The notes: generated from the sequence alone by a model not told the origin. A stretch of 64,000 nucleotides of DNA from Berryella intestinalis (GCF_000814825.1 NZ_CP009302.1:868001-932000), one strand, 5' to 3'; numbered from the stretch's first letter, positions 1 through 9,098 are shown. Program-made: numbers and translations.

Positions 1-950
1 TTCCCGTCGGCTCGCGCACGCTGACCGAGCGCTACAACCTGGGGGTCAGCCCGGCGACCGTGCGCAACGAGCTGTCCTACCTCGAGGACGCCGGCTATAT
101 CTCCCAGCCCCACACGTCGGCCGGGCGCATACCCACCGACCTGGGGTACCGCACGTTCGTGGACAACCTTTTGGCCAACGGGGCCATCAGCCACGGCGAG
201 GACGATCGCGAGCTGGTCGAGCGCCTCAAAAGCAGCGCGAGCGAGCTCGACGAGCTTCTGGATTCGGCCTCCAACGCCCTCGCCCGCCTTACCGACTGCC
301 TCTCCATCGTGGTCGCGCCCCTCGCGCGGACGGCCACGGTGAAGCAGATCACCCTCATCTCCCTTTCGGATCGCCAGGCCGTGGTCGTGGTCGTCACCAA
401 AGACGCCCAGGTCTACAACCGCCAGATGGAGTTCGCCGAAGCGGTGGAGCCCGAGAGGCTCTCGGAGGTGCAGCGCATCCTGAACGACTTCTTCGCGGGC
501 CGCTCGGCGCGCGACGTGAAGATGAGCGCCGAGGGCCTGAGCAACCACTACTTCGGAAACCCCCTGGTGCGCCTCGTCATCGACGAGATCATAGCCTGCC
601 TGCACGAGCACGACACCGCGCATGCGCACCGTATCGGCATGAGCTCGCTGGCGCGCAAGCCGGAGTTCAGCGAGTCGAGTGCGCTCATCCCCATCATGCA
701 GGTGCTCGAAGACGACGCGGTGCTCCTCCAGATACTCGATCCCACCTCCGATGCCGAGCGGGGCGCCCCGATGGTGCGCATCGGCAGCGAGAACCCCACC
801 GAGCAGCTTTCCGGCGTCTCGGTTGTGGCGAACCGCTACGGACGCGGGGATTCGGCCGGCGTGGTGGCGGTGATCGGCCCGACGCGCATGGACTACTCGC
901 GCGTGCTCAAGGCGGTGCGCATCGCGAGCGCGGCGCTTGACGAAGACTAG
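1..950 (+). CDS. hrcA: Heat-inducible transcription repressor HrcA (5' truncated)
   Basis: HrcA represses class I heat-shock genes by binding CIRCE operators. The window begins inside the gene. The reading frame is open from base 3 and starts PVGSRTLTERYNLGVSPATV, the end of the winged-helix DNA-binding region, so the GTG at 60 is internal. The rest has the usual HrcA layout: the HTSAGRIPTDLGYRTFVD stretch, then the GAF-like dimerisation domain ending in a VIGPTRMDYSRVLKAV motif typical of the family. dnaJ follows 58 bases downstream, a common hrcA-dnaJ pairing. No grpE or dnaK is in view. Identity is secure; the first 60-odd residues are missing. Confidence 0.95.
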   Translation, partial: PVGSRTLTERYNLGVSPATVRNELSYLEDAGYISQPHTSAGRIPTDLGYRTFVDNLLANGAISHGEDDRELVERLKSSASELDELLDSASNALARLTDCLSIVVAPLARTATVKQITLISLSDRQAVVVVVTKDAQVYNRQMEFAEAVEPERLSEVQRILNDFFAGRSARDVKMSAEGLSNHYFGNPLVRLVIDEIIACLHEHDTAHAHRIGMSSLARKPEFSESSALIPIMQVLEDDAVLLQILDPTSDAERGAPMVRIGSENPTEQLSGVSVVANRYGRGDSAGVVAVIGPTRMDYSRVLKAVRIASAALDED

Positions 951-1008
951 AATCGAAAAAAGGAAGCGGGCTCGTTTTGCCCGATAGCGAAAGAAGGTAT
1001 GCCGAAGC

Positions 1009-2124
1009 ATGGCCAAAGATCTGTACGAGGTTCTGGGTGTCGCGCGCGGGGCGTCTGACAGCGAGATCAAGAAGGCGTTCCGAAGCAAGGCGCGCAAGCT
1101 CCATCCCGACGTGAACGGATCGGAGGATGCGGAAGACCAGTTCAAGGAGCTGAACGAGGCATACGACGTTCTATCCGACCCGGCCAAGCGCTCGGCCTAC
1201 GATCGGTTCGGGACCGTTCCCGGCGCTGCGGGCGGCCCGTCGGGGGCCGGCGGCTACGTTGACTTCGACGACCTGTTCGGCGGCATGGGCGACATCTTCA
1301 GCTCGTTTTTCAACGGGGGAGCGCAGAACCCCTCCGCCCGTCGCGAGGGCCGCGACATGGGCGTGGGGCTGCGCCTGACGCTCGAGGAAGTGGCGACCGG
1401 GGTCAAGAAGGAGATCGTGTACGACCGGCTCTCCCCGTGCCCCGAGTGCTCGGGTTTGGGCGAGGACGGCAAGGAGGTCACCTGCCCCGACTGCCAGGGC
1501 CGCGGCCGCGTGGTCACCGTCCAGCGGACGTTTCTGGGCGACATGCAGACCGCGACCACGTGCCCGCGCTGCGGCGGGACGGGCCGCGTCATCGAGAACC
1601 CCTGCTCGGAGTGCGACGGCCAGGGCCGCGTCCCCGACCGTCAGCGGGTGACGGTGGAGGTGCCCGCCGGCATCCGCGATGCCCAGCAGCTGCGCGTGAG
1701 CGGCTTCGGCGAGGCGGGTCTGCGCGGAGCCAAGTCGGGCGACCTCATCGTCACCTGCCGCATCCAGCCCCACGAGTTCTTCGAGCGCGACGGCGACAAC
1801 CTGCATGTGCGGGCGAACGTCAGCATGGTCCAGGCGGCCCTCGGGGCCGATATCTCGCTGGGCGGGATCATGCCCGATGAGCAGGTGTCGGTCCATGTGC
1901 CCGAAGGATGCCAGAACGACCAGGTGGTTCGCGTCAAGGGATTCGGGCTCCCGCGCTTCCGCAGCGATGCGCGCGGCGACCTGTTCGTCCACGTGAACGT
2001 GGTCATTCCCAAGAAGGTAACCAAAAAGCAGCGCGATCTGCTCGAGCAGCTGGCCCAGGAGCTGGGCGACGAAGTGTCGGACGCGCGCAGCCCGCTCGAG
2101 CGCCTGCGCGACGTGTTCAACTAA
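1009..2124 (+). CDS. dnaJ: Chaperone protein DnaJ
   Basis: Hsp40 co-chaperone that delivers unfolded clients to DnaK and stimulates its ATPase. The 371 residues show all DnaJ parts in order: a J domain (1-70) with HPD at 32-34, a Gly/Phe-rich linker (about 72-115), a zinc-binding region (about 144-205) with four CxxCxGxG-type repeats ([32 protein letters not shown]), and two C-terminal beta domains. Length is normal. It sits directly after hrcA, so it is probably co-transcribed with its own repressor gene. ATG start preceded by AAGAAGG. Confidence 0.97.
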   Translation: MAKDLYEVLGVARGASDSEIKKAFRSKARKLHPDVNGSEDAEDQFKELNEAYDVLSDPAKRSAYDRFGTVPGAAGGPSGAGGYVDFDDLFGGMGDIFSSFFNGGAQNPSARREGRDMGVGLRLTLEEVATGVKKEIVYDRLSPCPECSGLGEDGKEVTCPDCQGRGRVVTVQRTFLGDMQTATTCPRCGGTGRVIENPCSECDGQGRVPDRQRVTVEVPAGIRDAQQLRVSGFGEAGLRGAKSGDLIVTCRIQPHEFFERDGDNLHVRANVSMVQAALGADISLGGIMPDEQVSVHVPEGCQNDQVVRVKGFGLPRFRSDARGDLFVHVNVVIPKKVTKKQRDLLEQLAQELGDEVSDARSPLERLRDVFN

Positions 2125-2132
2125 GGGGCGCC

Positions 2133-3341
2133 TTGAAGTTCACGGTGATCAATCTAGGATGCAAGGTCAACCGCGTCGAATCCGACGACGTAGCGGCCGC
2201 CCTCATCGCGCAGGGCGGCCGCTCGGTCTCTATGGAGCAGGCCGACCTCGTGGTGGTGAACACCTGCACGGTCACGGGCGAGGCCGACAAGAAGGCCCGC
2301 AAGGCCGTCCGCCAGGCGCTGCGCGCGAACGGGTATTCCCAGGTGCTGGTAACCGGCTGCGCATCGGCCATCGACCCGGGCGAGTTCAGGGACATGGATG
2401 CGCGCGTCGAAGTGGTGCCCAAGGGGCGCCTGTCGGAGCGCATCCCGTCCGACCCGGGCGCCCGCGCCCTGCGCATGGGCGAGGGCTTCCGCACGCGGGT
2501 GAGCATCAAGGTCCAAGACGGATGCGACCACGCCTGCACGTTCTGCATCGTGCACGTCGCCCGGGGACGCGCGACCAGCGTTTCTGCGGCCCGGGTCGTC
2601 GACGAGGCCGTCGCCTACGCGCGCGCCGGGGCCAAGGAGATCGTGCTTACCGGCATCAACCTGGGTTCGTACGCTTCGGAAGGCGTTGACCTGGCCGGGC
2701 TTTTGGAGCGGCTGCTGGAGCGCACGGCGTCCTTCGACGGGCGCGGGGCGCCTCCGCGCTTCCGCGTATCGAGCATCGAGCCCCAGGATGTGAGCGACAA
2801 CCTCGTCGACATCATGGCCCGCTCCGAGGGCCGCGTCTGCCGCCATCTGCATCTGCCCTTGCAGTCGGGCAGTTCGCGCGTCCTTTCCGAGATGGCGCGC
2901 GACTATTCGGCCGATTGGTTCGAGGCGCTGGTTTCGCGCATGTACGAGCGCATGCCGATGCTGTCTTTGTCCACCGACGTGATCGTGGGGTTTCCAGGCG
3001 AGACCGAAGAGGATTTCCTCATGACGAAGGAGCTGGTCGAGCGCTTGGCGTTTTCCTGCTTGCACGTGTTTCCCTACTCGCTGCGCGAGGGAACGCCCGC
3101 AGCGCTCAGGACCGACCAGGTGGACGAGCAGGTGAAGCGCCGCCGCGCGGCGCAGCTGCGCCGGTTGTCGGCGGAGTTGGGGCGGCGCGACTACGAGCGG
3201 CGCGTGGGGACGGTCGAGCAAGTGGCGGTGGAGGCCAACAGCGCCCTCACCGAAAGCTACCACGAGGTCCCCGTTCCCTTGATGGCGATGGCCGGGGACC
3301 TTGTCCCGGTGGTCATCCAGCCGCGCGCGGAGGGATGCTAG
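2133..3341 (+). CDS. mtaB: tRNA t6A37 methylthiotransferase MtaB
   Basis: Radical-SAM enzyme that converts N6-threonylcarbamoyladenosine at tRNA position 37 to its 2-methylthio form. The N-terminal MTTase domain starts MKFTVINLGCKVNRVESDD, the sequence expected for MtaB (RimO and MiaB differ here), and the radical-SAM triad CxxxCxxC is at residues 131, 135 and 138 (DGCDHACTFC). The frame is open further upstream into dnaJ, but homology begins at the TTG at 2133, which has an AAGGGG ribosome site in the dnaJ stop region; I chose that start (402 residues). The C-terminal TRAM-like region is short. One of three methylthiotransferases in this window. Confidence 0.93.
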   Translation: MKFTVINLGCKVNRVESDDVAAALIAQGGRSVSMEQADLVVVNTCTVTGEADKKARKAVRQALRANGYSQVLVTGCASAIDPGEFRDMDARVEVVPKGRLSERIPSDPGARALRMGEGFRTRVSIKVQDGCDHACTFCIVHVARGRATSVSAARVVDEAVAYARAGAKEIVLTGINLGSYASEGVDLAGLLERLLERTASFDGRGAPPRFRVSSIEPQDVSDNLVDIMARSEGRVCRHLHLPLQSGSSRVLSEMARDYSADWFEALVSRMYERMPMLSLSTDVIVGFPGETEEDFLMTKELVERLAFSCLHVFPYSLREGTPAALRTDQVDEQVKRRRAAQLRRLSAELGRRDYERRVGTVEQVAVEANSALTESYHEVPVPLMAMAGDLVPVVIQPRAEGC

Positions 3342-3342
3342 A

Positions 3343-4320
3343 ATGGGCGGTATGGAACAACAGCGGCAGAAGCGGTGCACATCGTCGCTCACAGCGCCCC
3401 CCGGCACCGACATGGGCCTGGTCCTAGGTCCCCATGATGCGAACCTTCGCCTGATCGAGGGTCTGTTCTCCGCGCGCGTGACGGTGCGCGGGGACCGCGT
3501 GTCCTTCGAGGGCCCCGGCGCCGAGGTCGAGGTCCTCCAATCCCTGTTCAGCGAGATGTTTCGCCAGGTTGCGGCCGGCGAGGCGCCGAACGGGGCCTCC
3601 ATCAGGCGCTTCGCGCGGCTGATAGAGGCGTCCGACCTGTCCCCCGCGCAGCTGCGCGAAGACGTGCTCTATTCCCGGGGCGCGGTGGTCGTGCGCCCCA
3701 AGACGGCTGGTCAGAAGCGCTACGCCGACGCGATACGCACCCACACCGTCTCGTTCGGGCTGGGGCCTGCGGGCACGGGCAAAACCTACCTCGCCATGGC
3801 GCTCGCCGCAGCGGCCCTCGAGCGCAAGGAGGTCGGCCGCATCGTGCTCGCGCGCCCGATCGTCGAGGCGGGCGAGAGCCTGGGGTTTCTCCCCGGGACG
3901 CTCACCGAGAAGGTGGATCCCTACATCAGGCCGCTTTACGACGCCCTGTTCTCGCTGGTGGGACCCGACCGCGCACGGCGCCTCATCGACAGCGGGGCCG
4001 TCGAGATCGTTCCGCTCGCCTTCATGCGCGGGCGCACGTTCAACGACAGCTTCATCATCCTCGACGAGGCGCAAAACGCCACGCCCGAACAGCTGAAGAT
4101 GTTCCTCACGAGGTTGGGCTTCGGCTCCACCATGGTCATCACCGGCGACGACACCCAGTTCGACATACCGCGCGCGGCCTCGGGGCTCGCCGGCGCCCGT
4201 GCGATTCTCGAGGGGCTCGACGATATCGCGTTTTGCGATCTTTCGGCGCGCGACGTGGTGCGCCATTCCCTGGTCGCCCGCATCGTGGCGGCCTACGAGC
4301 GCACAGGCGAGAGAGGATAG
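3343..4320 (+). CDS. phoH: PhoH family ATPase (YbeZ-like)
   Basis: P-loop ATPase of the PhoH/YbeZ family, functionally tied to the rRNA endonuclease YbeY, whose gene follows at once. Walker A is GPAGTGKT at about residue 141, and the Walker B-like block ILDEAQNATPEQ is near residue 240. The ATG at 3343 has AGGG eight bases upstream; a second ATG at 3352 is possible but has its purine tract too close. The start lies one base after the mtaB stop, so translation is probably coupled. The N-terminal segment before MGLVLGPHDANLRLIEGLF is poorly conserved in character, so the start is less certain than the identity. Confidence 0.93.
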   Translation: MGGMEQQRQKRCTSSLTAPPGTDMGLVLGPHDANLRLIEGLFSARVTVRGDRVSFEGPGAEVEVLQSLFSEMFRQVAAGEAPNGASIRRFARLIEASDLSPAQLREDVLYSRGAVVVRPKTAGQKRYADAIRTHTVSFGLGPAGTGKTYLAMALAAAALERKEVGRIVLARPIVEAGESLGFLPGTLTEKVDPYIRPLYDALFSLVGPDRARRLIDSGAVEIVPLAFMRGRTFNDSFIILDEAQNATPEQLKMFLTRLGFGSTMVITGDDTQFDIPRAASGLAGARAILEGLDDIAFCDLSARDVVRHSLVARIVAAYERTGERG

Positions 4321-4322
4321 CG

Positions 4323-4790
4323 ATGGACGTTTCGATCAACTGCCCGTACCGCCCCGATGCGGCCGGGCTCATCGACATCGAGGGCATCGCCCGCTTCGTC
4401 ATCGAAAGCGAGGGAAAGCCCGCGTGCACGGAGGTCTCCGTGAACTTCGTGACCGATGACGAGATCCATCAGCTCAACCGCGAGTACCGCGGCATCGACC
4501 GGGCGACCGACGTCTTGTCGTTCGAATGCGACGGCGTCGCCGACGCCGGCTTCGACGCTGCGGAGGCCGACGTGTACGAGCTGGGAGACATCGTCATCGC
4601 CCCGGACGTGTGCGAGCGGCAGGCGGCGGAGTTCGGCACGGCGTTTCCCGACGAGCTGAGCCTCATGCTGGTCCACGGGCTGCTCCATCTGTGCGGGTAC
4701 GACCACTGCGAGGACGGCGAGGCGGAGGAGATGGAGCGCCGCGAGCGCGAGCTGCTCTCGTCTTTCTACGGCCGCCCGTTCGCCCGGTGA
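4323..4790 (+). CDS. ybeY: Endoribonuclease YbeY, rRNA maturation factor
   Basis: Zinc-dependent endoribonuclease used in 16S rRNA 3' maturation and 70S quality control. The 155-residue product carries the diagnostic HGxLHLxGYDH metal site (HGLLHLCGYDH, residues about 118-128) and the upstream DRATDVLSF block. The frame is open upstream into phoH, but the ATG at 4323, preceded by GAGAGGA, gives the normal length and starts two bases after the phoH stop. The phoH-ybeY-dgk-era order is a classic conserved cluster. Confidence 0.95.
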   Translation: MDVSINCPYRPDAAGLIDIEGIARFVIESEGKPACTEVSVNFVTDDEIHQLNREYRGIDRATDVLSFECDGVADAGFDAAEADVYELGDIVIAPDVCERQAAEFGTAFPDELSLMLVHGLLHLCGYDHCEDGEAEEMERRERELLSSFYGRPFAR

Positions 4791-4795
4791 CGGGG

Positions 4796-5209
4796 ATGAC
4801 GGGGCGTTTTCGGCGGCGGGGCGCGGCCGGCCCGAACCGACCGGCCCGCTTCACGCTCGCCGATGCGTTCAGATGCGCGGCAAAGGGCGTTTCGTACGCG
4901 TTTTCCACCCAGCGCAACATGAGGATCCACGCCGCGGCCGCCGTCGCGGTGGTCGCGCTCGCGGCGATCCTGCGCGTGGGCGCGGTCGAGTGGGCGCTTC
5001 TGGCGCTGTGCATCGGGTCGGTCGTCGCCGCCGAGTGCGCCAACACCGCCGTCGAGTCGCTGACCGACCTGGTCTCGCCGGACTACTCCGAGCTGGCCGG
5101 CCGCGCCAAGGACTGCGCAGCCGGTGCGGTTTTGGCCTCGGCGGCCGCTTCGGCGGTTGTCGGGCTCATCGTATTCGTTCCGCGCATCCTCGGTATGCTC
5201 GGGTTTTAA
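4796..5209 (+). CDS. Diacylglycerol kinase family membrane protein
   Basis: Small integral membrane kinase of the DgkA family; in Gram-positives the related enzyme phosphorylates undecaprenol. About 137 residues. It holds the family signature ECANTAVESLTDLV, with hydrophobic helices on both sides (about 45-90 and 108-135). A basic N-terminal tail (RFRRRG) precedes the first helix. I chose the ATG at 4796; a GTG at 4787 overlapping the ybeY stop is equally in frame and neither has a clean ribosome site. Substrate (diacylglycerol or undecaprenol) cannot be told from sequence. It lies between ybeY and era, as in many Gram-positives. Confidence 0.85.
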   Translation: MTGRFRRRGAAGPNRPARFTLADAFRCAAKGVSYAFSTQRNMRIHAAAAVAVVALAAILRVGAVEWALLALCIGSVVAAECANTAVESLTDLVSPDYSELAGRAKDCAAGAVLASAAASAVVGLIVFVPRILGMLGF

Positions 5210-5222
5210 GGGAAGGGGTTTC

Positions 5223-6149
5223 ATGGCCTCGAATTTCGACTTCAGCAGCCCGGAGGGCTTCCGCTCCGGTTTCGTCACGTTGGTGGGGCGCCCGAATTCG
5301 GGGAAATCGACGCTGCTCAACGCCATCATGGGGAAGAAGATCGCCATCACGTCGAACACGGCCCAGACCACGCGCCATCGGTTCCGCGCCGTGTTGACCC
5401 GGCCCGATTTCCAGATGATCATGGTCGATACCCCGGGCCTGCACAAACCCCACGACGCCTTGGGGGAGGAGCTGAACACCTCGGCGCTCAAGGCGCTCGA
5501 GGACGTCGACGTGGTGGCGATGCTCATCGACTCGTCAAAGCCGGTCGGCACGGGCGACGAATGGGTTGCCGAGCAGGTCAAGCGCGCCCGCTCGAAGAAG
5601 GTGCTGGTTCTGTCGAAGACCGACCTGTCGACTCCCGATCAGGTTGAGTCCCAGCTCGAAGCGGCGCGCGGTCTGGCCGATTGGGATTCGGTGGTGACGT
5701 GCTCGTCGCAGACGCTCGACGGCGTCGACGGGTTCATCGACACCGTGGTGGCCTGCCTTCCCGAAGGCCCCAAGTGGTTCCCCGACGACATGGAGACCGA
5801 TCAGCCCATCGAGGTGGTGGTGGCCGAGTTCATCCGCGAGAAGATCCTGCGCACGTTCAAAGACGAGGTTCCCCACGCGATCGGTGTGCGCGTCGAGGAG
5901 ATGAAGTACACGCGCAAGACCAACCTCGACAGCATCCGCGCCATCATCTACGTCGAGCGCGACAGCCAGAAAGGGATCATCATCGGCAAGCACGGCGCTG
6001 CGATCAAGCAGATCGGAATCGAGGCGCGCGAAGACCTCCAGCAGCTTCTGGGTACGCGGGTGTACCTCGATCTGAACGTCAAGGTGAAGAAGAACTGGCG
6101 CCGCGATGCCACCCAGATACGCCGTTTCGGCTACGGGGAGGGCCTGTAG
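5223..6149 (+). CDS. era: GTPase Era
   Basis: Essential ribosome-assembly GTPase that binds the 3' end of 16S rRNA. G1 is GRPNSGKST (residues about 22-30), G3 is DTPG (about 69) and G4 is SKTD (about 132, replacing the usual NKxD). The C-terminal KH domain carries the GKHGAAIKQIGIEAR loop. The frame continues upstream inside the kinase gene, but the ATG at 5223 follows an AAGGGAAGGGG ribosome site and gives the usual length (308 residues). Last gene of the phoH-ybeY-dgk-era cluster. Confidence 0.96.
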   Translation: MASNFDFSSPEGFRSGFVTLVGRPNSGKSTLLNAIMGKKIAITSNTAQTTRHRFRAVLTRPDFQMIMVDTPGLHKPHDALGEELNTSALKALEDVDVVAMLIDSSKPVGTGDEWVAEQVKRARSKKVLVLSKTDLSTPDQVESQLEAARGLADWDSVVTCSSQTLDGVDGFIDTVVACLPEGPKWFPDDMETDQPIEVVVAEFIREKILRTFKDEVPHAIGVRVEEMKYTRKTNLDSIRAIIYVERDSQKGIIIGKHGAAIKQIGIEAREDLQQLLGTRVYLDLNVKVKKNWRRDATQIRRFGYGEGL

Positions 6150-6226
6150 GGGCGCGCCTGATTTCGGTCGTCGGTTAAAATTTGCACCTTATCGGGTCTT
6201 CGGGTCATATCCGCAGGCGGGTTTCG

Positions 6227-6234
6227 TATAGAAT
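6227..6234 (+). promoter_or_regulatory. Possible -10 box upstream of the PASTA protein gene
   Basis: The 118-base gap after era is locally AT-richer and contains TATAGAAT about 35 bases before the start codon. No good -35 hexamer stands 16-18 bases upstream, so this is a weak prediction. Confidence 0.3.
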
Positions 6235-6267
6235 TGTCTCGACCGTACCCAGAGGAGCATTGAACGA

Positions 6268-7845
6268 ATGATCTGTCCCAACTGCCAGAGCCATAACCGC
6301 GAGAGCGCCAAGTTCTGCGACGAGTGCGGGGCGCTTCTGCGTCCGGCGCCCGGCGAAGAGGACCGCGGGGCCCTCGACTTCGATTTCAGCGAGATATCCG
6401 ACGCCGACGAGGGGTCCGACAGCAGCGCATGCGCCGTTTCCGCTCCCGTTGCGCCCGACGCGGAAAAGGGTGCCGAAGCGCCTGAAAGCGCCGCCGATGT
6501 CGCCGGCGGGCCCGAAGGGTCTGAAGCGCCCGGCGATCCCGATGAGGCCGCGATGCCGGACGATGCTTCCGAGCAGGGCTTCCCATCCGCCGAGCAGAAC
6601 GACCGGACCGACGCTTCGGAGGATCCCGACCCCGCGGGCGAAACCGCGCCGAACCCCGACCCCGGCGCGCCCCGCCCGGCACCCGATGCGCCCGCGAGCC
6701 TGAAGTTCCTCTCGAACGCGGCGGACACGACGACGCGCATCGACCTTTCGGGGCTCGACGCGTCCGGTTACGGGCTCTCGGAGTTCGGCGAGGCGGTCGT
6801 GCCCGCCGCCACCGCCCCCCGCCCGGTTTGGAACGACGGGCACACCATCGAGTTCCCGCGCGTGACAGACGAGGAGAAGCCCCGGTCGAAGGACTTCCTC
6901 GCTTCCGATTCCAAGAAAAAGCGGCTCGGTCGCGGCAAGATCGCCCTGCTCGTCGCCCTGGTGCTTCTGGCCTTGGCGGCCATCGCCGCCGCCGCGACGT
7001 ACCAGATGGAGCTTTGGGGCGGAAAGACCGTTCCCGACGTGACGGGGCTCACGCAGTCCGAGGCCCAGGCGGTCTTGGGCGATGCGGGCTTTACCGTGAA
7101 GGCGCTGCAGGTGAAGTCCGACGAACCCGAGGGCCTCGTGTTGGTGATGGATCCCGAGGCGGGCGAGCGCCAGGGTGCGGGAACCGAGGTCATCATCCAT
7201 GTTTCCACGGCCCGCATCGTCCCCGACATCGCGGGCAAGTCCAAAGAGGATGCCGAGCGGCAGCTGAAAGACGAGGGATTCACGTCGGTGACCTTCGCGG
7301 AGGAGAAGTCCGACGAACCTGAGGGAACCGTGCTGGGGGTTTCGCCCGCTCCGGGCGAGCGCGCGGCCAGCACGACCGAGATCCAGGTGACCGTGGCGAT
7401 TCCTCACACGGTTCCCGAAGTGTCCGGCAAATCGGCCGACGCGGCCCAGAAGGCGCTCGAGGAGGCGGGCTACCGCTGCGAGATCCAGTACTCGTATTCC
7501 GATCAGGTGGACAACGGCACGGTGCTGGGATGCTCCCCCTCGCCGGGATCGAAGCTCGAGTCGGGCTCCACGGTGGTGCTGAACGTGTCGAAGTCGCGCG
7601 GCGCCGAGCTGGTTGCGGCCGTCCAGGCCTACGTGTACAAGGGTCAGCAGATCACGGTGGGCGGCGTCAGCTACGAGGTGCAGAGCCTGAACGGCGTCAA
7701 GTACATCGGAAACAACCAGACGTCGGTCCAGTTCGTCGGGAAGCCCTTCATGAGCTTTTTGGGCGAAACGGTCTCGCTGTCGGCCCGCGACGTCGAGGCG
7801 GTCATAACCTGGACCGAATCGAACACCGTCGCTTCGGTTTCGTAG
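6268..7845 (+). CDS. Zinc-ribbon, single-pass membrane protein with three PASTA domains
   Basis: Unknown function. The 525 residues run: a four-cysteine zinc ribbon (residues 3-23, CPNC and CDEC); an acidic Pro/Ala-rich linker (about 30-150) that looks disordered; a conserved-looking patch; one membrane helix (about 224-246); then three PASTA-type repeats outside the cell, each beginning VPD/VPE and ending in a GTEVxxxV-like strand (about 252-315, 317-380, 382-447); and an 80-residue C-terminal domain I do not recognise. PASTA modules bind peptidoglycan fragments in Ser/Thr kinases and PBPs, but no kinase or PBP domain is present. Topology suggests a wall-sensing protein with a cytoplasmic zinc-ribbon contact. 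ATG start with CAGAGGAG upstream. Confidence 0.85.
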   Translation: MICPNCQSHNRESAKFCDECGALLRPAPGEEDRGALDFDFSEISDADEGSDSSACAVSAPVAPDAEKGAEAPESAADVAGGPEGSEAPGDPDEAAMPDDASEQGFPSAEQNDRTDASEDPDPAGETAPNPDPGAPRPAPDAPASLKFLSNAADTTTRIDLSGLDASGYGLSEFGEAVVPAATAPRPVWNDGHTIEFPRVTDEEKPRSKDFLASDSKKKRLGRGKIALLVALVLLALAAIAAAATYQMELWGGKTVPDVTGLTQSEAQAVLGDAGFTVKALQVKSDEPEGLVLVMDPEAGERQGAGTEVIIHVSTARIVPDIAGKSKEDAERQLKDEGFTSVTFAEEKSDEPEGTVLGVSPAPGERAASTTEIQVTVAIPHTVPEVSGKSADAAQKALEEAGYRCEIQYSYSDQVDNGTVLGCSPSPGSKLESGSTVVLNVSKSRGAELVAAVQAYVYKGQQITVGGVSYEVQSLNGVKYIGNNQTSVQFVGKPFMSFLGETVSLSARDVEAVITWTESNTVASVS

Positions 7846-7852
7846 CGCGTCC

Positions 7853-8626
7853 GTGGCAGACCGGACCTATCGCGCCCGCGGCGTCGTCCTGAAGAAGACC
7901 AAACTGGGGGAAAGCGACCTCATCGTCACGCTGCTGGCCGAGGACGGATCGGCGTTGAAGCTGGTGGCGAAGGGCGCGCGCAAGCCCCAGAGCCCGTTCT
8001 CGTCGCGTTTGGAGCTGTGCTCGGTCGTCGATGCCTTCATAGCCAAGGGGCGCGGATCGCTCGGCATCGCCAGGGAGGTGCGGCTCGTTTCGGGCAACGC
8101 GGGCTTGCGGGGCGACATCGACAGGATCGCATCGGCGAGCCTCGCCGCCGAGCTTGCCGAGCGCATCGCCCAAGAAGAGCTCGCGGTACCGCGGCTGTTC
8201 GATATGACCTGCGCCGTTTTCGAGCGCATGGGCGCGGCAGACGCCGGCGCCGCGCGCACCCTCGCGGCCGCCTACCTGCTCAAAGCGCTGTCGATCTCGG
8301 GGTTCGCCCCGTCTCTTCGCGTGTGCGTCGGCTGCGGGGCGGCTCTGCCGGACGCGGCGGGCATGGTGCGCTTCTCCCTCGTCGACGGCGGGTACGTCTG
8401 CGGGGAATGCGGGCGCGCGATCGAATCGGTGCGGGTCGCCGCACGCACCTTGGCGCTCGCCGAGTTCCTGCTGTACTCGACGTTCGAGGAGGTTTCAGCC
8501 GCCCGGCCCGACGAGCGGGAGGTCGCAGATGTGCTGCAGCTGTGCCGTCGGTGGATCGAGGTCCATATCGGGGCGAACCTGCGGTCGTTTCCGTTCGCGC
8601 TCGCCTCGGCCCAACCGCGCCCCTGA
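7853..8626 (+). CDS. recO: DNA repair protein RecO
   Basis: Loads RecA onto SSB-coated DNA with RecF/RecR. The N-terminal OB fold starts RTYRARGVVLKKTKLGESD, typical for RecO, and the C-terminal half has the four-cysteine zinc site (CVGCG and CGECG). 257 residues, normal length. GTG start at 7853 lies seven bases after the preceding stop. Its position just downstream of era is conserved in many Gram-positives. Confidence 0.94.
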   Translation: MADRTYRARGVVLKKTKLGESDLIVTLLAEDGSALKLVAKGARKPQSPFSSRLELCSVVDAFIAKGRGSLGIAREVRLVSGNAGLRGDIDRIASASLAAELAERIAQEELAVPRLFDMTCAVFERMGAADAGAARTLAAAYLLKALSISGFAPSLRVCVGCGAALPDAAGMVRFSLVDGGYVCGECGRAIESVRVAARTLALAEFLLYSTFEEVSAARPDEREVADVLQLCRRWIEVHIGANLRSFPFALASAQPRP

Positions 8627-8680
8627 CGCTGCCGGGAGAAACCCCTCGGCGCCCTGTCCCCATCACGAAAGGTCGATTCC

Positions 8681-8929
8681 ATGCATTCGTATAAAACCAG
8701 CCGGATCTGCCCGCGCGAGATCAACGTCGAAGTGACCGACGGGGTGATCGAATCGGTCTCGTTTTCCGGAGGTTGCGACGGCAACCTGAAGGCGCTTTCC
8801 AAGCTGGTCGAAGGGCGCACGGTCGACGAGATCGCGCCTCTGCTCGAGCACAACGACTGCAAGGGGCGCGGGACGTCGTGCGCAGCCCAGATGGTGGCGG
8901 CCCTGCGGGAGGCCCAGCGGGCGGGATAG
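8681..8929 (+). CDS. TSCPD domain protein (TIGR03905-like)
   Basis: 82-residue protein that appears to be a stand-alone TSCPD domain, a module otherwise found at the C-terminus of some ribonucleotide reductases. Key features are the SGGCDGNLKALSKLVEGR block, a further cysteine at C62, and the GTSCAAQ end, giving cysteines that could bind metal. Function of the stand-alone form is not known. ATG start with GAAAGG upstream. The stop codon lies inside the 5' arm of a hairpin. Confidence 0.85.
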   Translation: MHSYKTSRICPREINVEVTDGVIESVSFSGGCDGNLKALSKLVEGRTVDEIAPLLEHNDCKGRGTSCAAQMVAALREAQRAG

Positions 8930-8946
8930 CGTCGGCGCTATCCCGC
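8921..8946 (+). terminator. Hairpin overlapping the TSCPD stop codon
   Basis: Perfect 11-bp inverted repeat GCGGGATAGCG / CGCTATCCCGC with a TCGG loop. The TAG stop is in the left arm. No T-run follows, so it may work as a weak terminator or as a 3' stability element of the upstream operon. Confidence 0.5.
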
Positions 8947-9069
8947 CCTGCCGCATCGGCGATGCGCTGCGGCGAACCGCCGGGGCGATCCCGGGGGCGG
9001 GCGCCCCGGTCGCGCGGGGGCGGGCGGTTCCGCGCGTTGCTGTTCGATTAGTGTAGGTTGGGAAATCCG

Positions 9070-9098
9070 TTGTGGCGGCGGGTCCGTTACCGTACAAT
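9070..9098 (+). promoter_or_regulatory. Promoter of rpsO
   Basis: TTGTGG at 9070-9075 and TACAAT at 9093-9098, exactly 17 bases apart, a good housekeeping sigma-factor match. Predicted transcript start is about 9105, leaving a leader of about 120 bases before rpsO. The 120 bases upstream (8947-9069) are GC-rich with no ORF I can support. Confidence 0.65.

Noticed and set aside
1908-2132. Upstream extension of MtaB into dnaJ
   Set aside because: The added residues are Arg/Pro/Ala-rich, match nothing in the family, and the TTG at 2133 has a proper ribosome site at the point where homology begins.
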